This document shows positions 23,180 to 31,987 of a DNA stretch of 33,127 nt, piece by piece. The notes beneath the pieces are model-generated. The model made no database searches. It had not been told where the DNA came from and saw only the letters and a list, made by a program, of their open reading frames with translations. The DNA is from Candidatus Krumholzibacteriia bacterium (GTDB taxonomy: Bacteria; Krumholzibacteriota; Krumholzibacteriia; LZORAL124-64-63), in the NCBI GenBank assembly GCA_030592845.1, contig JAUVII010000013.1, positions 1 to 33,127 of the forward strand. The letters are read 5' to 3'. The position numbers were made by a program, and so were the translations under genes. Position 1 is the first letter of the stretch; each line of letters begins with the position of its first letter.

Positions 23180-26100
23180 GAACGGTTTCCTCTCCATCTT
23201 CCCGGCCCACCCGCGACGGAACCACAAGGTAGGCCGCGGGAATGACCACCAGGGTCAGCAGGGTGCTCAGCGCCAGTCCACTGGCCACGGTGATGGCCAG
23301 AGGGGAGCGCAACTCGGCGCCCTCGCCCCAGGCCAGGGCCATGGGCATCAATCCCAGAATGGTCGTCAGGGTCGTCATCAGAATAGGTCTCAATCTGATG
23401 TGCCCCGCCCGGATCACGGCCTCGCGTTTGGCCACACCCGCCCGGCGCAGGCGGTTGATGGTGTCGATGAGCACGATGGCGTTGTTGACCACGATCCCCA
23501 CCAGCATCACCGTACCGATCAGTACAATGACGGTGATCGGTGTGGAAGTCGCCAGCAGGCCGGCCACCACGCCGACCACCGCCAAAGGAATAGTGAACAA
23601 CACCAGGAACGGATGCAGGAAGGATTCGAAAGTCGCGGCCATGACCAGGTAGACCAGAAAAATGGCCAACAGGATAGCGAAGCGCAGACTGCCGAAGCTC
23701 ACCTGCATTTCCTTGTTCTGTCCGCCCAGGTCCAGGGACAGGCCCGGTGTTCGCGGCATGTCGTCCATGACCTGTTGCACATCGGAAATGACAGCGCCCA
23801 GGCCGCGGCCTTCCAGGTTGGCGGATATCACGGCGGCCCGCTGTTGCTGGAGCCGGTGGATTTCCGCCGGTCCACGGGCCTCCGTAACACGGGCCACGGA
23901 CAGCAGCCGCAAGGGCTCGCCGTCGGGTCCGGGTATGATGAGGTTGCGGACATCGTTCACGGTTTGGCGATGGCTTTCCCGGTTGCGGATTCGAATGTCG
24001 ATCTGGCGGTCCTGTTCCTTGAACCTGGTGGGCACCACGCCCAGGACCCTGTTTTTCAAGGTTTCCGAAAGGACACCCATATCCAGGCCCAGGGCGGCCA
24101 GACGCTCCCGGTCAAAAACGACCTGCAGTTCGGGGTTGCCCCCTTCCAGGGAAGAGCGCACATCGACCAGACCGGGGACGGCATTCATTTTGCCGGCCAA
24201 TTCCAGGGAATAGGAGCGCAGAAGGTCGAGATCGTCCCCGAAAATGAGAACCTCGACCGGTGTCTTAAGGCTGAAGTAGGAAGGCCGCCCGAACTTGATC
24301 TCCAGGTCGGGCAGGGAGGAAAATTCCCGCCGCAGGCGTTCGGCAACGGCCAATTCGCCTTCGCTGTCGGACCGGTCCTTCATCACCAGGTTAAGCTGGC
24401 CCAGGTTTTCGGATTTGGTATTCAGGGACATCCCCCCGGATACCAGCCGGCTGCCAACGGTCGCATAATAGCGATCCACGGCGGTTTCTTTTCCCGCCGC
24501 GGTTTCCATCAATTTTATGGACCGGTCCGTGGCCGCCAGGGAGGCGCCCTCGGGTAATTTGACCTCGAAAAAGAATTCGCCCTCGCTGAGCTGGGGAATT
24601 AGTTCGGTATCCAGCAGACCCACGGCCCCCAACGCCGCGAAGAACATTCCGAACCCGATCAGCAGGGTCAGATACCGGAACCTGAGGGAGCCCTTGAGCA
24701 GTCCGTCGTAAAAAACGGAGAACCAGCCCAGGGTCATTTCGGATTTCGTCTCAACCCGACCGCTGTCCACCGGACCTTCCGCCAAAGTTTTGGCCAGGCG
24801 GTCGGCCCGCGGCAAACGGGCACCCGCCGCGCTCAGCATGGGAATCACCGTCACGGCCACCACCAGCGAGGCCAGGATGCTGAAGGTCACGGTCAGGGCC
24901 TGGTCGCGGAACAACTGTCCGGCCACACCTTCGACGAATACGATGGGCAAAAATACCGCCACCGTGGTCAGCGTGGAAGCCACCACCGCGCCCCCCACTT
25001 CGGTGGTACCGTTGACCGCGGCCGCGAACAGGGCCTGGCCTTCCTTCCGCCTGCGGAATATCGATTCCAGCACGACGATCGAATTGTCCACCAGCATCCC
25101 GATGCCCAGGGTCAAACCACCGAGGGACATGATGTTCAGGGAAATGTTCATCTTGTACATGGCGATGAAGGTCGCCACTACCGAGATGGGAATCGAGGTG
25201 GCGATGATCAGCGTGCTCCGCGCGTCCTTCAGAAACAGGAACAGGACGATGATCGCCAGCACCCCGCCGATCAGGGCGGCGCTGCGCACCTCGTCCACCG
25301 CTTGCTTGATAAACTGGGACTGGTCGAAAAGAATCGTCAGCGAAGCGCCTTCGGGGAGTTTGCCGTCCTGCCATTCGTCGATCCGGTCCCGCAGGCGTCG
25401 GGCCACAGTAACGGTATTGGCGTCACCCTCCTTGTAGAGGGAAATTTCCACCGATTCACGCCCGTTCACCCGCGTGATTTCCTCGCGCTCCCTGCTGCCC
25501 CACCGCACCGTCGCCACATCCCTCAAACGCACCGAGGCGCCCTCGCTGTGGAAGATGATCAGATTGGCGATCTCTTCCACATCCTGGAACTCGTTGATGG
25601 TGCGGATGAGATACTGGCTGTCCCGGCCGCGCAGCGCTCCCCCGGGAAGGTTCACGTTGCTGACGCCCACGACCTGCCGGATCCGGTCGATCGTAATACC
25701 CAGGGCAGCCAGACGTTCCTGGTCGACCTCGATCTGGATTTCCTCCTCAAGGCCACCCTTGATTCCCGCGGCCGCCACCCCCTTGACCGTTTCGAAATCC
25801 TGTTTGATCTGCCGGTCGGCCAGGCGGCGCAGCGTGGTCAGGTCGCTGTCGCCGGACAGGGCCAGGCGAATGATGGGATCCAGACTGGGATCGAAGCGCA
25901 GAACCACCGGGTCGGTGGCCTCTTCGGGCATGACCAGCCGGTCGAGCATTTCCCGGACTTCCATGGACAGCAGATCCATGTCCGATCCCCACTCGAATTC
26001 CAGGGTTACCTCGGACATGCCGGCCCGGGAAACGGAGTGGATGGTCTGCAGCCCGCGCAGGACTCCCACAGCCTCTTCCACCGGGCGCGTGACCAGGTTT

Positions 26101-26282
26101 TCAACTTCCTGGGGCGCGGTGTCGGGAAAATCGGTTTGCACGGTGATGGACGGATAGGTGATATCGGGAAACAACTCGAGGGAAAGGCGGTTGTAACCCA
26201 CCAGGCCGAAGGCGATGACCGCAAGAGCGGCCATGACCACACTGACCCGCCGCCGGACCGCCAGACTGACTATGGTCTGCAT
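23166..26282 (-). CDS. RND-family efflux transporter, inner-membrane subunit 1 (HAE1-like)
   Basis: 1038 aa, full length. It starts at TM1 (RRRVSVVMAALAVIAFGLVGY) and continues with LFPDITYPSITVQTDFPDTAP, the HAE1 opening. TM4 has LTLGIGMLVDNSIVVLESIFRRR with D399 as the likely proton-relay aspartate. The second half ends with GIVVNNAIVLIDTINRLRRAG and RLRPILMTTLTTILGLMP. It differs clearly from the second RND gene downstream, so the two probably form a heteromeric pump like MdtBC, or two pumps sharing one adaptor. The ATG at 26280-26282 shares one base with the TGA of the adaptor gene (TGATG), and GGAGG lies 10 bases upstream. Confidence 0.93.
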   Translation of the reverse strand: MQTIVSLAVRRRVSVVMAALAVIAFGLVGYNRLSLELFPDITYPSITVQTDFPDTAPQEVENLVTRPVEEAVGVLRGLQTIHSVSRAGMSEVTLEFEWGSDMDLLSMEVREMLDRLVMPEEATDPVVLRFDPSLDPIIRLALSGDSDLTTLRRLADRQIKQDFETVKGVAAAGIKGGLEEEIQIEVDQERLAALGITIDRIRQVVGVSNVNLPGGALRGRDSQYLIRTINEFQDVEEIANLIIFHSEGASVRLRDVATVRWGSREREEITRVNGRESVEISLYKEGDANTVTVARRLRDRIDEWQDGKLPEGASLTILFDQSQFIKQAVDEVRSAALIGGVLAIIVLFLFLKDARSTLIIATSIPISVVATFIAMYKMNISLNIMSLGGLTLGIGMLVDNSIVVLESIFRRRKEGQALFAAAVNGTTEVGGAVVASTLTTVAVFLPIVFVEGVAGQLFRDQALTVTFSILASLVVAVTVIPMLSAAGARLPRADRLAKTLAEGPVDSGRVETKSEMTLGWFSVFYDGLLKGSLRFRYLTLLIGFGMFFAALGAVGLLDTELIPQLSEGEFFFEVKLPEGASLAATDRSIKLMETAAGKETAVDRYYATVGSRLVSGGMSLNTKSENLGQLNLVMKDRSDSEGELAVAERLRREFSSLPDLEIKFGRPSYFSLKTPVEVLIFGDDLDLLRSYSLELAGKMNAVPGLVDVRSSLEGGNPELQVVFDRERLAALGLDMGVLSETLKNRVLGVVPTRFKEQDRQIDIRIRNRESHRQTVNDVRNLIIPGPDGEPLRLLSVARVTEARGPAEIHRLQQQRAAVISANLEGRGLGAVISDVQQVMDDMPRTPGLSLDLGGQNKEMQVSFGSLRFAILLAIFLVYLVMAATFESFLHPFLVLFTIPLAVVGVVAGLLATSTPITVIVLIGTVMLVGIVVNNAIVLIDTINRLRRAGVAKREAVIRAGHIRLRPILMTTLTTILGLMPMALAWGEGAELRSPLAITVASGLALSTLLTLVVIPAAYLVVPSRVGREDGEETVHDAP

Positions 26283-27448
26283 CAGCGGCCCGCCTCCGAA
26301 TCATCCTCGAGGATCTTGAGTGGGGACCCGTTTTTCAGGGATCGCTGGCCCTTGACGACCACTGTTTCATCCAGGGAAAGGCCCGACAGGATCTGGGCGC
26401 GGTCATCGTCCGTGAACCCCACCTCGACGATGCGCCGCTCGGCGGCAGGTTCAGATTCGGTTTCCTCCCCCGGCACCACCGTGTAGACCACCGACTCTCC
26501 CTTGTCGGTCAGGACCGCGATGCGGGGCACCAGGAGGATTTGGTCGCGTTTCTCGGTAACGATCTGCACCTGGGCGAAATCGCCCGGTCTGGTTCCATCC
26601 GGGTATTCCGGTACCTCGATGGTGAGTTTGATGGTTCCGCTGGTTGGGTCGATGACCGGACTGATCAATTTGATGTGACCGGCCAGCGGTGTCCCGGTAC
26701 TGTCCAGGACCAGGTTGACCGGCTGGTCGGCCTGCAACTTCCTGAATTCACGACTGGGCACATGGACCCGCGCCAGCAGGGGATTGAAATCGGCCATGAT
26801 CATCACGGCGTCGCCCATGGTCAGGTTCTGGCCCACATCCACCAGACGTCCGGTGACGCGGCCGCTGAAGGGCGCCGTTACCGTGGTATGTGAAAGGGCA
26901 AGCCGCGCGAGCCCCTCGTTGGCCTCGGCGCTGGCCAACTCGCTGCGGACCGACTGGAACTCCTCCTCGGTGGCCAGTTCTTCCTTCATCATTTTTTCCA
27001 TTCGCTCGTATCGTGAGCGAAGATTGGCCGTGGTGGAGGCCGCCTGCTCCAGGCGGTAGCGGTATTCGTCGTTGTCCACCTTCAAAAGGGGATCGCCGGC
27101 GGCGACATCATCCCCCTCTTCCACCAGAATCTCTTCCACGACACCCGTGACCCGGGCCAGGATCTGGGCGACCTTCTCGGCCTCGAGCGTGGCCGTGGCC
27201 CGGTAATAACTGGATATGGATCCGCTGACCACACGGGTCACAGCGACCGGAATGGCAGGTTGGGCGGGCCGCTGGCCCTTTGCGTGAGTGCCGGCGCCGG
27301 GGCCCTTGCCCTGGCCGCCCTGGGCCGCCTTATCCCCATCCGAGTCCCCACATCCGCCACTTCCCACCAGGATGATCAGGGACAGCACCATCAGCAATAC
27401 TGAAATACGTCCGCGACCGGCTCTTCGGTTCCAGGCCATCTTACCCAT
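26282..27448 (-). CDS. RND efflux periplasmic adaptor (membrane fusion protein), probable lipoprotein
   Basis: 388 aa. A hydrophobic signal (14-28) is followed by GSGGC, placing a likely lipidated cysteine at C33; the lipobox is not classical. A Gly/Lys-rich linker leads to the adaptor fold: the lipoyl half-motifs (ARVTGVVEEILVEEGDDVAAGDPLLKVD and VTAPFSGRVTGRLVDVGQNL) flank an alpha-helical hairpin (about 112-165), then the beta-barrel and membrane-proximal domains (DPTSGTIKLTIEVPEY, RPGDFAQVQI). It bridges the RND pumps to an outer-membrane channel. It is the first gene of the minus-strand series RND1, RND2, glcDE, glcF and stands divergent from etfB. ATG 27439 is an alternative start. Confidence 0.92.
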   Translation of the reverse strand: MGKMAWNRRAGRGRISVLLMVLSLIILVGSGGCGDSDGDKAAQGGQGKGPGAGTHAKGQRPAQPAIPVAVTRVVSGSISSYYRATATLEAEKVAQILARVTGVVEEILVEEGDDVAAGDPLLKVDNDEYRYRLEQAASTTANLRSRYERMEKMMKEELATEEEFQSVRSELASAEANEGLARLALSHTTVTAPFSGRVTGRLVDVGQNLTMGDAVMIMADFNPLLARVHVPSREFRKLQADQPVNLVLDSTGTPLAGHIKLISPVIDPTSGTIKLTIEVPEYPDGTRPGDFAQVQIVTEKRDQILLVPRIAVLTDKGESVVYTVVPGEETESEPAAERRIVEVGFTDDDRAQILSGLSLDETVVVKGQRSLKNGSPLKILEDDSEAGR

Positions 27449-27577
27449 GCCCTTTCATTATCAAACGGGTTGAAAAATGGGTCGGCGGAACCGACCGATC
27501 CGACAATATACGCCATTCTGCCCCCAAAGATTCCTGTATTTCCGTGAAGTGGCAAATAAATCCAGGTTGTTGGTTAA

Positions 27578-27606
27578 TTGACGGCCGCAAATCCACCTTT
27601 TATTAT
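27578..27606 (+). promoter_or_regulatory. Near-consensus promoter of etfBA
   Basis: TTGACG (27578-27583), a 17-base spacer and TATTAT (27601-27606) match sigma-70 spacing. Transcription would start near 27613, leaving a leader of about 63 bases before etfB. The A+T-rich stretch just upstream (27540-27577) may act as an UP element. In the same divergent region, TATATT on the minus strand (27505-27510) could be the -10 box of the RND-glc operon, but no convincing -35 is seen for it. Confidence 0.75.
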
Positions 27607-27675
27607 GGGGGCACACGATTTCCCAGTCCCTCTTTTGAAACCAGAACAGGGCGCAGAAAGCCCTTGGGAGGAACC

Positions 27676-28455
27676 ATGAAGATAGCCGTCTGTGTAAAGC
27701 AGGTTCCCGATTCGGAAACCAGGATCAATCTGGCCGCGCCCGCCGCCGAGCTGGACCAATCCGGATTCACCCGGGTCCTCAACCCCTACGACGCCTATGC
27801 CGTCGAGGAAGCCATCAAGATCAAGGATGCCGGTGGCGAGGTCGAAGTGACGGCCATCACCATCGGTCCCGACACCGTCAAGGAAACCCTCAAGAAGGAC
27901 TGTCTGGCCGTGGGCTGCGACAAGGCCGTGATCATTACCGATCCCGCCCTCGACGGTGCCGACGAGAGCGCCCTGGCCACGGTTTTGACCGCCGCCCTGG
28001 CTCGCGAGTCCTATGATCTGATCCTGTTCGGAATCAAGGCCATCGACGACGACAGCGGACAGATCGGCATCATGGTGGCCGAGAAAATGGGGCTGCCCCA
28101 CGTTTCGACCATCACGAAACTTGAAATGGGCGACGGATCCCTGATCGCCCACCGGGAAATCGAAGGCGGCAAGGAAATCGTCAAGGCTTCCCTGCCCGCC
28201 GTGCTGACCTGCCAGAAGGGGCTGAACGAGCCCCGTCTGCCGAGCCTGCCCAACATCATGAAGGCCGGCATGAAACCCATGGAGACGGTGACCTGCGCGG
28301 ACCTGGGCATCGAGGTCCCGGCCAGCATGGTCACGGTCAAGCTCTACTCCCCGCCGCCGGCGCGGGCCGAATGCAAACTGGTCGAGGCCGATGAACCGGC
28401 CGCCGCCGCCAAAGAACTGGCACGCCTGCTTCATGAAGAAGCCAAGGTGATCTAA
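27676..28455 (+). CDS. etfB: Electron transfer flavoprotein beta subunit
   Basis: 259 aa from ATG 27676, which has GGAGG at 27667-27671; upstream in-frame codons are not protein-like. The start MKIAVCVKQVPDSETRI is the EtfB signature. VLNPYDAYAVEEAIKIKD, LFGIKAIDDDSGQIG and ILTCQKGLNEPRLPSLP-like segments (VLTCQKGLNEPRLPSL) complete the family. EtfB binds AMP (or FAD in bifurcating types) and forms a heterodimer with EtfA, accepting electrons from flavin dehydrogenases and delivering them to ETF:quinone oxidoreductase. The gene stands 45 bases before etfA with its own promoter. Confidence 0.95.
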   Translation: MKIAVCVKQVPDSETRINLAAPAAELDQSGFTRVLNPYDAYAVEEAIKIKDAGGEVEVTAITIGPDTVKETLKKDCLAVGCDKAVIITDPALDGADESALATVLTAALARESYDLILFGIKAIDDDSGQIGIMVAEKMGLPHVSTITKLEMGDGSLIAHREIEGGKEIVKASLPAVLTCQKGLNEPRLPSLPNIMKAGMKPMETVTCADLGIEVPASMVTVKLYSPPPARAECKLVEADEPAAAAKELARLLHEEAKVI

Positions 28456-28500
28456 GACCCGCGTTTTCCAACCCGGCCCAGGGCCGAGGGGAGTTTTGAT

Positions 28501-29472
28501 ATGCCGAACATAGCCGTATTCATCGAACAGCGGGACGGCGCCATGAAAAAGGTGGCCTGGCAGATGATCAGCGAAGCCCGCCGCATCGCCGACGCCGGCG
28601 GTGGCGAAGTGTGGAGTGTCATCCTCGGCGGCGACCCCGCCGCGGCCGCTGCCGAAGCCGGAAAGTACGGGGCCGACAAGGTCTGGTCCGCCGGCGGCGA
28701 CGAGTTCAATCCCTACAACAGTGAAATCTACGGGACCGCCCTGGCTGCCTTCTGCAAGGCGGCCGGACCGGACATCCTGCTCATCGGCTCCACAGCTATG
28801 GGCAAGGATCTCGGCCCCAAGGTCGCGGCCAAGCTCGAGTGCGCGTGCATCAGTGACGCCGTGGGCCTCAAGTTTGACGGCGGCTGGGAAGTGCGGCGCC
28901 CCATCTTCGCGGGCAAGTGCTTCACCGATGTCACTCCCACCTCCTCCATGGCGGTCGTGGGCATCCGGCCCAACGCCTTCATCCTCGAAGAAAAGGCCGC
29001 ACCCGCGGCCGGCGAGACTTTCGACGCCGGTGTCTCCGGGATCGACGCCAAGGCAGTTGTGGAACGGATCGAGGCCGGCGGTGGCGGCAAGATCGAATTG
29101 ACCGAGGCCGAAGTCATCGTTTCCGCCGGCCGGGGCATCAAGGGCGCTGAGAATTTTGCCCTGATCGAGAAGCTGGCCGACTCGCTGGGAGCCGCCGCCG
29201 GCGCCAGCCGGGCCATCGTCGACGCCGAGTGGGTTGAATATTCGCATCAGGTCGGTCAGACCGGCAAGACCGTCGGACCGAACCTGTACATCGCCTGCGG
29301 CATCAGCGGCGCCATCCAGCACCTTGCCGGCATGAGCAGCAGCAAGTGCATCGTGGCGATCAACAAGGATGCCAACGCCCCCATCTTCAAGGTGGCGGAT
29401 TACGGCATCGTCGCGGATCTGTTCGACATCGTGCCGACGCTGACCGATGAGATCGGCAAGATCAGAAGCTGA
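28501..29472 (+). CDS. etfA: Electron transfer flavoprotein alpha subunit
   Basis: 323 aa, full length. The N-terminal domain ([23 protein letters not shown]) pairs with EtfB. The C-terminal FAD domain holds [17 protein letters not shown]-like (about 197-214), the FAD signature [28 protein letters not shown] (about 255-282) and [30 protein letters not shown] lies 8 bases before the ATG. It forms the ETF heterodimer with the gene upstream. An 8-bp inverted repeat (29490-29521) follows, without a T-run, before the SxtJ-like gene, so read-through into the carbamoyltransferase set is possible. Confidence 0.95.
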   Translation: MPNIAVFIEQRDGAMKKVAWQMISEARRIADAGGGEVWSVILGGDPAAAAAEAGKYGADKVWSAGGDEFNPYNSEIYGTALAAFCKAAGPDILLIGSTAMGKDLGPKVAAKLECACISDAVGLKFDGGWEVRRPIFAGKCFTDVTPTSSMAVVGIRPNAFILEEKAAPAAGETFDAGVSGIDAKAVVERIEAGGGGKIELTEAEVIVSAGRGIKGAENFALIEKLADSLGAAAGASRAIVDAEWVEYSHQVGQTGKTVGPNLYIACGISGAIQHLAGMSSSKCIVAINKDANAPIFKVADYGIVADLFDIVPTLTDEIGKIRS

Positions 29473-29558
29473 CCCCGACACCGGGTTGACAGGCCGCCCC
29501 GCCCCCGGGTGGAGCGGCCTGTATCGCATCCCGTTGGCCTCCAGATTAAGGCGACCAC

Positions 29559-30089
29559 ATGCAGGAAAATTCCACCCAACGTGTCATGCAGGTAACCTGG
29601 GACTGGCGCTCTCCAACCTCCTCGGACTCCGCGGCCGGCGGCCTGCGCCGCGGAGCCGTTATCCAGGCCCTGGTCATGGGACTGGTGGGCGGCGCGCTGT
29701 ATTTCGGTCTTCATCATCATCTTTTTGCCCGGGTCGTCTGGGCCCTCGCCGGTTTTGTCCTGATTCTGGGACTCACCTTTCCCCGGGCCTACCGGCCTAT
29801 TCACGGTTTTGGGCGCTGGCTGGGGAAAATTGTCGGCCAGGCTCTGACCTACCTGTTACTGGTCCCTTTCTTTTTCCTCTTTTTCACACCGGTGGCCCTG
29901 ATCCTGCGCCTGCAGGGCCGTGATCCCCTGCACCGCAAATTCCGGGACCCGCAATGGACCTACTGGGTGGAAAGATCCTCCAAGTCACGCGACGATAACA
30001 TCGACAAACAGTTTCTGCGTGAAGACAGGGAAGCCCGGGGGCACCTGCGTCCCGTCGGCGCCGCCCGCGGCCAGGAAGGGTCACAATAG
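29559..30089 (+). CDS. SxtJ-family membrane protein
   Basis: 176 aa. A polar N-terminus is followed by TM helices at about 33-50, 57-75 and a long hydrophobic run 88-117 (LTYLLLVPFFFLFFTPVALIL). It then ends in the family-type cytosolic tail RDPLHRKFRDPQWTYWVER (121-139) and a charged C-terminus. SxtJ proteins were named from the saxitoxin cluster but are widespread beside NodU-type carbamoyltransferases; their biochemical role is not established. Here the gene precedes the carbamoyltransferase gene by two bases, and a DUF5989 gene follows, giving the recurrent trio. The ribosome site is weak (AAGG, about 7 bases upstream). Confidence 0.8.
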   Translation: MQENSTQRVMQVTWDWRSPTSSDSAAGGLRRGAVIQALVMGLVGGALYFGLHHHLFARVVWALAGFVLILGLTFPRAYRPIHGFGRWLGKIVGQALTYLLLVPFFFLFFTPVALILRLQGRDPLHRKFRDPQWTYWVERSSKSRDDNIDKQFLREDREARGHLRPVGAARGQEGSQ

Positions 30090-30091
30090 CC

Positions 30092-31927
30092 ATGAACATC
30101 CTGGGTATCTCAGCTTATTATCATGATTCCGCGGCCTGCCTGGTGCAGGACGGGAAAGTGACGGCGGCCGCCCAGGAAGAGCGGTTCACGCGGCGCAAAC
30201 ACGACTCCGCCTTTCCGGCCAACGCGGTCCGCTACTGCCTCGCCGAAGGCGGGGTGGCCGAAAACGGCATTGACGCGGTGGTTTTCTACGACAAACCCCT
30301 GACCAAGTTCGCGCGTATCGCCAAAAACTATTTTTCGGTGGCGCCCCGGGGTTTGCAGCCATTTTTGATGGCCATCCCCCTGTGGCTGCAGGAAAAACTC
30401 TGGATCCCCACGGACATCGAAAATGCCCTGCGCGAGGCCGGCGGCGGCCGGGCGGGCAACCTCTATTTCTGCGAACATCACGAATCGCACGCGGCCAGCG
30501 CCTTTTTTCCCAGCCCATTTCAAAGCGCTGCCGTACTGACCATGGACGGGGTCGGCGAATGGGCCACCACCTCGCTGGGCCACGGAACAGGCAACAGGGT
30601 CGACATCCTGGAGGAACTTCACTTCCCCCACTCCCTGGGGCTGCTCTACTCTGCCTTCACCTACTTTACCGGTTTCCGGGTCAACTCCGGGGAATACAAA
30701 CTGATGGGGCTCGCTCCCTACGGCGAACCCAAATATGTGGACCGGATTCTCGACAACCTCATCGATATCCGTGATGACGGCTCGTTCCGGCTGAACATGG
30801 ACTATTTCGGGTACCATGACGGCCTGACCATGACCAACGACCGTTTTGCCCGCTTGTTCGACGGCCCCGCCCGGGCCCCGGAAACCGACATGTCCCGGCG
30901 CGAAATGGATCTGGCCCGTTCGATTCAGGTGGTCACCGAGGAAATCGTCCTGAAGCAGGTTGCCCACGCGGCCAAAGTCACCGGGGAAAAGAACCTCTGT
31001 CTGGCGGGCGGAGTGGCGCTGAACTGCGTGGCCAACGGCCGCATCCTGCGCGAGGGCCCTTTTGAAAACGTCTGGATCCAGCCCGCGGCCGGCGACGCCG
31101 GCGGCGCCCTGGGCGCGGCCCTGCACATCTGGCACCAGGTGCAGGACAACCCGCGCCAGGCCGATGGAAAAACCGATACCATGAGCGGCGCCTACCTGGG
31201 GCTCGCCTACCCCGACGACGTGGTCGCCGAATGGCTGGATCATCAACGTTACCCCTACCGGACCCTCGACGATGGTGAGCTGGAAAACGAGGTGGCGCGG
31301 CTGATCGACGAACAAAATGTCCTGGGGCTGTTCCAGGGCCGCATGGAATTCGGTCCCCGGGCCCTGGGCAACCGGTCCATCGTCGGCGATGCCCGCTCGG
31401 TGAAGATGCAGTCGGTCCTCAACCTGAAGATCAAGTACCGGGAGTCGTTCCGGCCCTTCGCGCCTTCCTGCATGGAAGAAAGGATCGGGGATTTTTTCGA
31501 CATCGACCGACCCAGCCCCTACATGCTGCTGGTTGCCCAGGTCCAGCCCGACCGCTGCCTGCCGCCGGACGAAAGCGACGACGGCACCGACCTGTTCAAA
31601 CGGGTTTCCCGCCCCCGGTCCGATATCCCGGCCATAACCCACGTCGATTATTCGGCCCGCATCCAGTCGGTCAGCGAACAGACAAATCCCCGTTACCACG
31701 GCATCATCAAGGCCTTCGAGGAAAGAACAGGTTACGGGATCATCATCAACACGTCGTTCAACGTGCGGGGCGAACCCATCGTCTGCACCCCGGAAGACGC
31801 CTACCGCTGCTTCATGCGGACGGAGATGGATTACCTGGTGTTGGGGAACCACATCCTGGAGAAAACGGCCCAACCGGCCATGGACATCGAGAAAGAGGCC
31901 TGGCAGGAGGAATTCCCCCTGGATTGA
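30092..31927 (+). CDS. NodU/CmcH/TobZ-family carbamoyltransferase (SxtI-like)
   Basis: 611 aa, full length. The N-terminal Kae1-like domain that forms and uses carbamoyl-adenylate has GISAYYHDSAACLVQDG (5-21), EERFTRRKHDSAFP (29-42), HHESHAASAFFPSPF (129-143, metal/nucleotide histidines), TMDGVGEWATTS, NSGEYKLMGLAPYG, LAGGVALNCVANGRI and AAGDAGGALGAAL. The C-terminal domain has GRMEFGPRALGNRSIVGDAR, IKYRESFRPFAPS and NTSFNVRGEPIVCTPEDA. It uses carbamoyl phosphate and ATP to O-carbamoylate a hydroxyl on a small molecule or glycan. No sxt, nod or antibiotic genes surround it, so the acceptor is unknown. Its ATG is two bases after the sxtJ-like stop, with AGGAAGGG inside that gene's end as ribosome site. 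Confidence 0.92.
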   Translation: MNILGISAYYHDSAACLVQDGKVTAAAQEERFTRRKHDSAFPANAVRYCLAEGGVAENGIDAVVFYDKPLTKFARIAKNYFSVAPRGLQPFLMAIPLWLQEKLWIPTDIENALREAGGGRAGNLYFCEHHESHAASAFFPSPFQSAAVLTMDGVGEWATTSLGHGTGNRVDILEELHFPHSLGLLYSAFTYFTGFRVNSGEYKLMGLAPYGEPKYVDRILDNLIDIRDDGSFRLNMDYFGYHDGLTMTNDRFARLFDGPARAPETDMSRREMDLARSIQVVTEEIVLKQVAHAAKVTGEKNLCLAGGVALNCVANGRILREGPFENVWIQPAAGDAGGALGAALHIWHQVQDNPRQADGKTDTMSGAYLGLAYPDDVVAEWLDHQRYPYRTLDDGELENEVARLIDEQNVLGLFQGRMEFGPRALGNRSIVGDARSVKMQSVLNLKIKYRESFRPFAPSCMEERIGDFFDIDRPSPYMLLVAQVQPDRCLPPDESDDGTDLFKRVSRPRSDIPAITHVDYSARIQSVSEQTNPRYHGIIKAFEERTGYGIIINTSFNVRGEPIVCTPEDAYRCFMRTEMDYLVLGNHILEKTAQPAMDIEKEAWQEEFPLD

Positions 31928-31987
31928 CACCAAGGGTCCGGGGAATGATCTTGGCTGGGTACTCAGATGGTAAAGGAAAAGGATCGC

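Noticed and set aside
29486-29491. TTGACA after etfA as a promoter for the SxtJ-like gene
   Set aside because: No acceptable -10 hexamer lies 16-18 bases downstream; the sequence there is GC-rich.
29490-29521. Inverted repeat CAGGCCGC/GCGGCCTG after etfA as a terminator
   Set aside because: The 8-bp stem has a 16-base C/G-rich interior and is followed by TATCGC, not a T-run. It may modulate read-through but is not a convincing stop.
27574-29529. Open frame of about 650 codons antisense to etfB and etfA
   Set aside because: Both Etf subunits are unmistakable on the plus strand. The antisense product is a Gly/Asp/His-rich shadow that crosses two genes and their gap.
30110-31933. Open frame of about 600 codons antisense to the carbamoyltransferase
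   Set aside because: It is a composition effect of GC-rich codons; all carbamoyltransferase motifs are intact on the plus strand.
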